NCBI GenBank assembly: GCA_002440235.1
Contig: DJRZ01000046.1
Span: 69,070 to 112,367, forward strand
Reading direction: 5' to 3'
Length of the DNA: 43,298 nucleotides
Source of the DNA: Alphaproteobacteria bacterium UBA6347
Lineage (GTDB): Bacteria; Pseudomonadota; Alphaproteobacteria; CAAGCB01; CAG-977
Shown here: piece after piece, positions 38,620 to 43,298 of the stretch
How positions within the stretch are numbered: the first letter of the stretch is position 1
Layout: every line of letters starts with the position of its first letter
The notes under the pieces: model-generated
What the model was told of the DNA's origin: nothing
Databases searched by the model: none
The model's input: the letters and a program-made list of their open reading frames with translations, nothing else
Position numbers and translations under genes: made by a program

Positions 38620-38657
38620 TAAATACCATCTTTATTGTTGTCCAGCGGGAAACGAAC

Positions 38658-41600
38658 ATGGAAGAAACCGATCGCATTGAGGAAAACCACAACGAAGCCA
38701 AAGCCAGAGAAGCCGAACGCAAACAGAAAAACGAGGCGTCCTTCACGTTTTTCATGCACGGGTCGCTGTTCGTGTTTTTCATGACGGCGTTCACGTTCCT
38801 GCTGTTTCTGTACGTCAACAAATATCCGCTGATTCTGAACAACGAAATCCTGCCCGAAGTGCTGTTCGCCTGTTTCGGGCTGCTGGTGTTTTCCTTTGTT
38901 TCCCTGTTTTTGCTGTCGTTCTGCCGTTTTCTGGCGCGCGCGTACATCGCGCTGATCGCGGGGGGCGCGCTGGCGTGCGTTCTGGGGCAGATCCTGCCCT
39001 ACAACGTCGGGAACTACGCGGCGCATTACCTGCCGTTCCTGCCGCGCGACCTGTTGATGATCGTCGCCGACCACGGCAATCAGGCGGTCGCCGTCGCCGG
39101 ATTCGTCTTTTTCTTCGTCCTGCTGCAAATCTGTCGGGGCGGAGCGATGGCTTTCCTGTCCCTGCCCGCCCTGATCGGGCTGTTTTTGCTGATGAACACC
39201 GCCGCGAAACGTCAGGTTCCCGAAATTTCGGGCGTTTCTCCCGCCGATTTCGCGAAAAGCGTCGGCGACGGCGAAAAAACGCAAAACCTGATCTATCTGA
39301 TCTTGGCGAATCACGCCGGATACAACGCCGCCGCCGAAAGCTGGCAAACCCTGCACGACAAGGTGTCCGACCCGCAGAATCTGCCTTTGTCCCCGAAATT
39401 CGTCCCCGCCTTTTACCGTTCGAACAAATTTCTGTTCCACCCGACGGTTTATCTGCGCTACCGCGACAAATACCGCAACATCGGCACCGCGCTGAACCCG
39501 ACGCTGACCGAAATCGGCGACGACCTGTTCAACCGCGACGATTCGGCGTACTACATCGGTTCGACGGATTCGCGGGCGTTCGCGACGCGCAACGATCTGT
39601 TCGCCAAATTCAAGGAACGGGGCTACCGCCTGAACGTCTACCAGACCTACCCGTTCGATTTCTGCAAGGGCGCGGGCAAGGGAACCGTCGATTTCTGCGA
39701 AACGTACCCCGCTCCGCTGGGCGCGCTGTATCAGGCGGACCTGTCCACGGCGACGAAGCTGATGCTGATGTTCGGGCATTGGCTGTATTCCATGCCGGTC
39801 GGTCAGCAGTTCGCCGATTTCGCCTATAAAAAGCTGAAAGGAAGCTTCGACCCGTCGTCCGTTCCGTTCGTCGGCAACCCCTTGTCGCGGTCTTTGCCGC
39901 TGGGGCAGCCGACCGTTTTGTCCCGTCTGCGCAAGGACGTTCTGGCGTCGAAGGGCAAAAACGTGTTTTTCGCCCACGTCAACCTGCCGCACTATCCCTA
40001 TGTGTACGACGAAAACTGCCGTTTGAAAAAAGATCCGATGACGTGGCGCAGTTTCGCCCCCTATACGGAAAAGAAGGAACTGAACGGCGAACTGAAACGT
40101 TGGGAAGACTACAACCGCCAGCTGCTTTGCACTTACGGTCAGCTGGAATACCTGATCAAAGATCTGGAAAACGCCAAGCTGGCGGACAAAACGACGATCG
40201 TCGTCCACGGCGACAAGGGCGCCGGAATCCGAAAGGAAAAAGCCGACGACATCGTGATGCAGCGCGTCGACAAAACCATGGCGCGGTTTAAAAGCGACAT
40301 GACGACGACTTTCGCCGTGTTCAAACCGGAAAACAAAAAGGCGCAGACGGACGCGAAGCCCTGCGATTTGGGAACGCTGATCGCCCGCGACGTTCTGGGC
40401 GACGAAAACGCCTTGTGCCAGTCCCCCGACTTTGCGAACTTCACCCCCGAAGAACGCGAAAAAACTGAAAGCTGGTTGAACACGCCCGTCCCCGAAAGCT
40501 ATATGAAAACGGACGGTTTCGACGGTTATTACGCCGACTGGCGCGAAAAGGGCGGCGACGCGTTCATGGCGTCGCTGGACGAACGCCTGACCTTGGCGGA
40601 CAAAGCGGTCGACAAAAACGCGAAGATCGGCTTCGTCGCCCCGCCCGATTTCGCCGCGGCGTCCGAAAAGACGGCGGCGAAACCCGCGAAACAAAACGGC
40701 GTCCCCGATTTCTTCCCCGTGCCGACGCCGGGAACGGACGCGGTTCCTCCGCCTCCGCCGCCCGCGGTCGACGAAGGGAAAGCCGCCGCGCCGCCCCCTC
40801 CGCCCGCCGACGCGGCGTCGGACGCGCCGAAACAGGCGGACGACACCGTGATTGAAACGCCCGCCGCCGGTAAAAACGCGATCGACATCATCGTCGACGA
40901 TTTCGGCGCGGCGCCCGCCCCGATGGAACTGCCGCCGACGGACGCGGAAGAAAAATGGAAAACCGCCGACATCAAAGCGGGACAAGAAACAACGCTGGAA
41001 AAAGTCCCCGACGAAATTCTGAACGCCGACGGCGTCGCCGCGCGCGACGTTCCGCCCGCGCCCGAATCGGCTGAAACGCCCGCCGTCGTTGTGACGGAAA
41101 CGCCCGCCCCCGCGACCGGACAGGCGCAGGACGTCCCCCCGCCTCCCCCGCCCGCAACGGAGCAGGACGCGACGATTCCGCCTCCGCCGCCCGTGACGGA
41201 GCCGGACGCGGTCGTTCCGCCCCCGCCGCCCGCGGTCGACGAAGAGGAAGCCGCCCGCTTGAAAGCGCAAGCCGACGAGGAAGCCCGCCTTAAAGCCGAG
41301 GCGGAAGAACAAGCCCGCGCCGAAGCGGAGGAGAAAGCCAGAGGCGAAGCCGAGGAAAAGGCGCGCCTTGCCGCCGAACGCAAAGCGCGGGTCGAAGCCG
41401 AAGTCCGCGCCCGCGAAGAGGAACGCCGCAAAATACGCGAAGCCGAAGAAGCGAAAGCCCGCGCCGAGGCGGAGGCGAGAGCGAAAATCGAAGCCGAGGA
41501 AAAAGCCAAACGCGACGCCGAACTGAAAGCCAAAGCCGAGGAAGAGGCGCGCGCCAGAGCCGAAGCGGAACGCAAAGCCCGTGAAGAGGCGGAAAAACGG

Positions 41601-42029
41601 ACGAAAGAACTGTTCGACGTCGACCGGTTGGACATCACGCGCGAAACCGTGACGGAACGCGTCAACGACGACGGCGAAGTGGAAACGTTCATTTACATCG
41701 AACGCAAACCCAACCCCAACCGTTTCAATAAAAAACCGAAAAAAATCGCCGAGGGACGCGATCTGCCGCAGGATCCCGAACGCGCGGCGCCGCCCGTTCT
41801 GAAAACCGAAAAGCCGGACGATCTGATCCGCCAGCCCGTTCCCGACGCGAAACGCGAACTGGTCGACGACGCTCCCGAACAGGCGTCGCCCGATCCGGCG
41901 GCGACCGCCGGAAATTCCGCCGAAACGGCGGCGTCCGGAACGGTTGCCGCGCCGATCGCCCCCGCGGTCGAACCGCCGCCCGCAAATCCCGCCGCCGTTC
42001 AGCCGAACGAACGCGTTTTGGACGATTAA
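38658..42029 (+). CDS. Five-TM sulfatase-fold-like protein with polyproline and long charged helix
   Basis: An 1123-residue protein in several parts. After a charged cytoplasmic start come five membrane helices (about 31-53, 65-90, 95-113, 142-158, 164-181), as in YejM and LTA synthase-type proteins. Residues about 205-560 look like a degenerate alkaline-phosphatase/sulfatase fold: His-Val-Asn-x-Pro-His-Tyr-Pro-Tyr at 440-448 and Val-His-Gly-Asp at 516-519. The tail has polyproline blocks (697-702, 712-716, 827-832, 841-845, 854-858), then a Glu/Ala/Lys/Arg helix (861-985) with a TolA domain II-like pattern, and a small C-terminal part (about 985-1025) before disordered sequence. The family assignment is moderate, the layout certain. 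Possibly an envelope-spanning protein. Confidence 0.75.
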   Translation: MEETDRIEENHNEAKAREAERKQKNEASFTFFMHGSLFVFFMTAFTFLLFLYVNKYPLILNNEILPEVLFACFGLLVFSFVSLFLLSFCRFLARAYIALIAGGALACVLGQILPYNVGNYAAHYLPFLPRDLLMIVADHGNQAVAVAGFVFFFVLLQICRGGAMAFLSLPALIGLFLLMNTAAKRQVPEISGVSPADFAKSVGDGEKTQNLIYLILANHAGYNAAAESWQTLHDKVSDPQNLPLSPKFVPAFYRSNKFLFHPTVYLRYRDKYRNIGTALNPTLTEIGDDLFNRDDSAYYIGSTDSRAFATRNDLFAKFKERGYRLNVYQTYPFDFCKGAGKGTVDFCETYPAPLGALYQADLSTATKLMLMFGHWLYSMPVGQQFADFAYKKLKGSFDPSSVPFVGNPLSRSLPLGQPTVLSRLRKDVLASKGKNVFFAHVNLPHYPYVYDENCRLKKDPMTWRSFAPYTEKKELNGELKRWEDYNRQLLCTYGQLEYLIKDLENAKLADKTTIVVHGDKGAGIRKEKADDIVMQRVDKTMARFKSDMTTTFAVFKPENKKAQTDAKPCDLGTLIARDVLGDENALCQSPDFANFTPEEREKTESWLNTPVPESYMKTDGFDGYYADWREKGGDAFMASLDERLTLADKAVDKNAKIGFVAPPDFAAASEKTAAKPAKQNGVPDFFPVPTPGTDAVPPPPPPAVDEGKAAAPPPPPADAASDAPKQADDTVIETPAAGKNAIDIIVDDFGAAPAPMELPPTDAEEKWKTADIKAGQETTLEKVPDEILNADGVAARDVPPAPESAETPAVVVTETPAPATGQAQDVPPPPPPATEQDATIPPPPPVTEPDAVVPPPPPAVDEEEAARLKAQADEEARLKAEAEEQARAEAEEKARGEAEEKARLAAERKARVEAEVRAREEERRKIREAEEAKARAEAEARAKIEAEEKAKRDAELKAKAEEEARARAEAERKAREEAEKRTKELFDVDRLDITRETVTERVNDDGEVETFIYIERKPNPNRFNKKPKKIAEGRDLPQDPERAAPPVLKTEKPDDLIRQPVPDAKRELVDDAPEQASPDPAATAGNSAETAASGTVAAPIAPAVEPPPANPAAVQPNERVLDD
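40746..41612 (+). repeat. Region coding for polyproline blocks and the charged single helix
   Basis: Inside the large gene, five proline blocks are coded at 40746-40763, 40791-40805, 41136-41153, 41178-41192 and 41217-41231. The first and last are followed by nearly the same stretch coding Ala-Val-Asp-Glu, a sign of internal duplication. From 41238 to 41612 the sequence codes for short, imperfect Glu-Ala-Glu-x-Lys-Ala-Arg type repeats. Confidence 0.8.
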
Positions 42030-42032
42030 GCC

Positions 42033-42061
42033 TTTTCAATCCGGCGAATCGGGTGTATAAT
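42033..42061 (+). promoter_or_regulatory. Probable promoter of the glutaredoxin gene
   Basis: A perfect TATAAT (42056-42061) has TTTTCA (42033-42038) 17 bases before it. The leader to the ATG at 42167 would be about 100 bases long and holds no other gene that I can support. Confidence 0.55.
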
Positions 42062-42166
42062 TCTTTTGTTTTTAAAACGCGGAAAGAGTTTCGCCCGCCA
42101 ATGACGCGCAGGCAGACGCGCCGACGGCGGCGCGAAGATTTCAAACCTCTTTCAAAGGATTGCATG

Positions 42167-42463
42167 ATGACAAAAGACGATATGTTCCGGCTGATCCGGC
42201 GCGAAGTCAATGACAATCACGTCGTTTTGTTTATGAAAGGCACCCCCGCCCGTCCGCGTTGCGGCTTTTCGGCGCAGGCGGCGCAAACATTGAACGACGC
42301 GGGCATCGCGTACAAAAGCGTCGACGTCCTGTCCGACCCCGCCTTGTTCGACGGAATCCGCCAATTCACCAACTACACCCATTTTCCGCAGATGTTCGTC
42401 GACGGACGTTTCGTCGGCAGCAGCGAAGGCATTTCCCGCTTTGTTATGAAAAAAAGCGTCTGA
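42167..42463 (+). CDS. grxD: Monothiol glutaredoxin, Grx4/GrxD type, divergent C-terminal half
   Basis: A 98-residue protein with the Cys-Gly-Phe-Ser active site of monothiol glutaredoxins and the lead-in Val-Val-Leu-Phe-Met-Lys-Gly-Thr-Pro. Such proteins carry a [2Fe-2S] cluster with glutathione and help deliver iron-sulfur clusters. The glutathione-side motifs differ from the usual form: Asn-Tyr-Thr-His-Phe-Pro-Gln in place of Asn-Trp-Pro-Thr-(Ile/Phe)-Pro-Gln, and Gly-Ser-Ser-Glu in place of Gly-Gly-Cys-Asp; the protein is also slightly short at the end. AAAGGA is seven bases before the second of two adjacent ATGs (42164 and 42167). bolA, a usual partner, is not adjacent. Confidence 0.9.
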   Translation: MTKDDMFRLIRREVNDNHVVLFMKGTPARPRCGFSAQAAQTLNDAGIAYKSVDVLSDPALFDGIRQFTNYTHFPQMFVDGRFVGSSEGISRFVMKKSV

Positions 42464-42464
42464 C

Positions 42465-42499
42465 AAAAGCCCCGTTTGTTTGAAACGGGGCTTTTTTTT
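42465..42499 (+). terminator. Intrinsic terminator after the glutaredoxin gene
   Basis: A perfect 10-base stem (AGCCCCGTTT at 42468-42477 with AAACGGGGCT at 42483-42492), a five-base loop and a run of seven T follow the stop codon directly. Confidence 0.92.
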
Positions 42500-42543
42500 C
42501 GCCGGAAACCCTGATATTTTGGGCGGCGAAAGGAATCCGTCCC

Positions 42544-43131
42544 ATGCGCCGCCGATTCGCGTTTTCGCCGCTTGTTTTGTTTTTCGCGCTTTTCGCCGCG
42601 CCGTCCGTCCGCGCGGAAAGCGTCGTTTTGCACGAACTGGCGTGCGAAAACAAACTGGTCGGATTGATCGACGGCGCGCGGGAACGCGTCGACGTGTCGG
42701 TTTATTCGATCAACAACAAACGGCTGGTCGCCGCGCTGATCGCCGCGCACGACCGCGGCGTCAAAGTGCGCGTTCTGACCGACCGCGTGCAGGCGGGCGG
42801 GTCTTCGTCGAAGATTTGGGAACTGCTGGACGCGGGCGTCGAATTGCGCGTCCATTCCCACAAACGCATCATGCACACCAAAGTCGGCATTTACGACGGC
42901 GTTTCGGTGTCCAGCGGATCGTTCAACTGGACGGAACCCGCCGTCAGAAAAAACGAGGAAGTCTGCGACGTTTTCGTCGACGAACCCGACTACGCGCGTC
43001 AGCATCAGGTTTTGTTCGACGCCAGATGGGCGGACAATCCGGCGGAAAAATCGGACGAATGGATCGCGAAAAAACGGGCTGAACGCGCTAAAAAAGCCGC
43101 CCGCAAAGCGGAAGACAACGCGCCGGAATGA
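42544..43131 (+). CDS. Secreted phospholipase D-like protein (single HKD motif)
   Basis: A 195-residue protein with a signal peptide (about residues 1-24) and one PLD catalytic motif, His-Thr-Lys-x4-Asp-x6-Gly-Ser-x-Asn. Small secreted proteins with one such motif, like the plasmid nuclease Nuc, act as dimers and cut DNA or RNA phosphodiester bonds; others act on lipids. The C-terminal 35 residues are Lys/Arg/Ala-rich and could bind nucleic acid or be disordered. AAAGGA lies nine bases before the ATG. It follows the glutaredoxin terminator and so has its own transcription. Nuclease rather than lipase is inference from size. Confidence 0.85.
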   Translation: MRRRFAFSPLVLFFALFAAPSVRAESVVLHELACENKLVGLIDGARERVDVSVYSINNKRLVAALIAAHDRGVKVRVLTDRVQAGGSSSKIWELLDAGVELRVHSHKRIMHTKVGIYDGVSVSSGSFNWTEPAVRKNEEVCDVFVDEPDYARQHQVLFDARWADNPAEKSDEWIAKKRAERAKKAARKAEDNAPE

Positions 43132-43206
43132 TTTTTTCTTTATCTTTTCGTAACAAAGTTTTGTTATTTTTTAGCGGATAAAAGCTTTTAACCAAAGAGG
43201 TTCAAC

Positions 43207-43298
43207 GTGCGCACACGGTTTCAATTCGGTTTCAAACAGCTGGTCGCCGCGGCGGCAACGGCGGCGGTCGCCGCGTGTTCGGCGGGATTGCCCGACCC
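43207..43298 (+). CDS. Start of a lipoprotein gene (3' end outside window)
   Basis: A GTG at 43207 has AGAGG six bases before it. The 30 residues that can be read begin with Arg-rich sequence, then an Ala/Val-rich segment ending Val-Ala-Ala-Cys-Ser, a lipoprotein signal. The rest lies beyond the window, so the function cannot be judged. The 75 bases before it are AT-rich and contain a small inverted repeat (43151-43166) and a 12-base palindrome (43179-43190). Confidence 0.6.
   Translation, partial: MRTRFQFGFKQLVAAAATAAVAACSAGLPD

Noticed and set aside
38613..41312. Leftward open frame of 899 codons opposite the large membrane protein gene
   Set aside because: Same cause; the composition (Arg, Gly, Phe runs) is not protein-like and the rightward gene has membrane helices, a ribosome site and a promoter.
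42053..42166. N-terminal extension of the glutaredoxin
   Set aside because: It contains the -10 box and an Arg-rich, non-conserved sequence; the ribosome site supports the start at 42164/42167.

Overview
The window is a dense, mostly housekeeping stretch of a high-GC bacterial chromosome, most probably from an alphaproteobacterium. The reasons are gene order and protein types: a maeB / mutS-glnD-murJ block, a bamD-recN-ligA block, and an rpmH-rnpA-yidD-yidC-engB block, all typical of that class. Lys and Glu are mostly AAA and GAA, and TTA, CTA and TCA codons are rare, which leaves long open frames on the wrong strand of real genes. No tRNA, rRNA, CRISPR array, insertion sequence or prophage gene was seen. 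A host-associated or gut lineage is possible but is only a guess. No stretch longer than 300 bases lacks a gene.

Layout. 1-3428: the end of a GldF/GldG/DUF4340-type ABC membrane complex. 3430-4982: a DtxR/MntR-type regulator divergent from an esterase. 5044-8620: rpmH, rnpA, a double-domain YidD, yidC and engB (ribosome, RNase P and membrane insertion). 8687-12360: four lipoprotein genes in a row (COG3014-like, two LPP20-like, LpoB-like) ending at a strong terminator. 12492-14503: thioredoxin, then a leftward EI24 / lipoprotein / PAP2 set. 14610-16731: a PfkB kinase facing two paralogous secreted four-cysteine proteins. 16882-20002: typA and an AmpG-type permease, whose end overlaps a leftward histidine kinase transcribed after a malic enzyme. 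22710-29471: mutS-glnD-murJ. 29474-38563: a long leftward operon, TPR-methyltransferase, unknown protein, ALDH-like protein, bamD, recN, ligA, followed by a small secreted protein. 38658-43298: a very large membrane protein with a TolA/TonB-like tail, a monothiol glutaredoxin, a secreted PLD-like protein and the start of a lipoprotein gene.

Much of the window serves the cell envelope: YidC/YidD for insertion, BamD for outer-membrane proteins, MurJ and AmpG for peptidoglycan, LpoB/LPP20-type lipoproteins, PAP2 and the GldG complex. The most unusual items are (i) a YidD protein made of two complete YidD domains joined by a membrane segment, (ii) an ALDH7-type dehydrogenase homologue that has lost both the catalytic Cys and the catalytic Glu, placed inside the bamD-recN-ligA operon, (iii) an 1123-residue protein joining a five-TM, degenerate alkaline-phosphatase-fold module to polyproline blocks and a roughly 125-residue charged helix, and (iv) a pair of secreted proteins sharing the pattern C-x7-C-x28-C-x6-C, one with an EF-hand.
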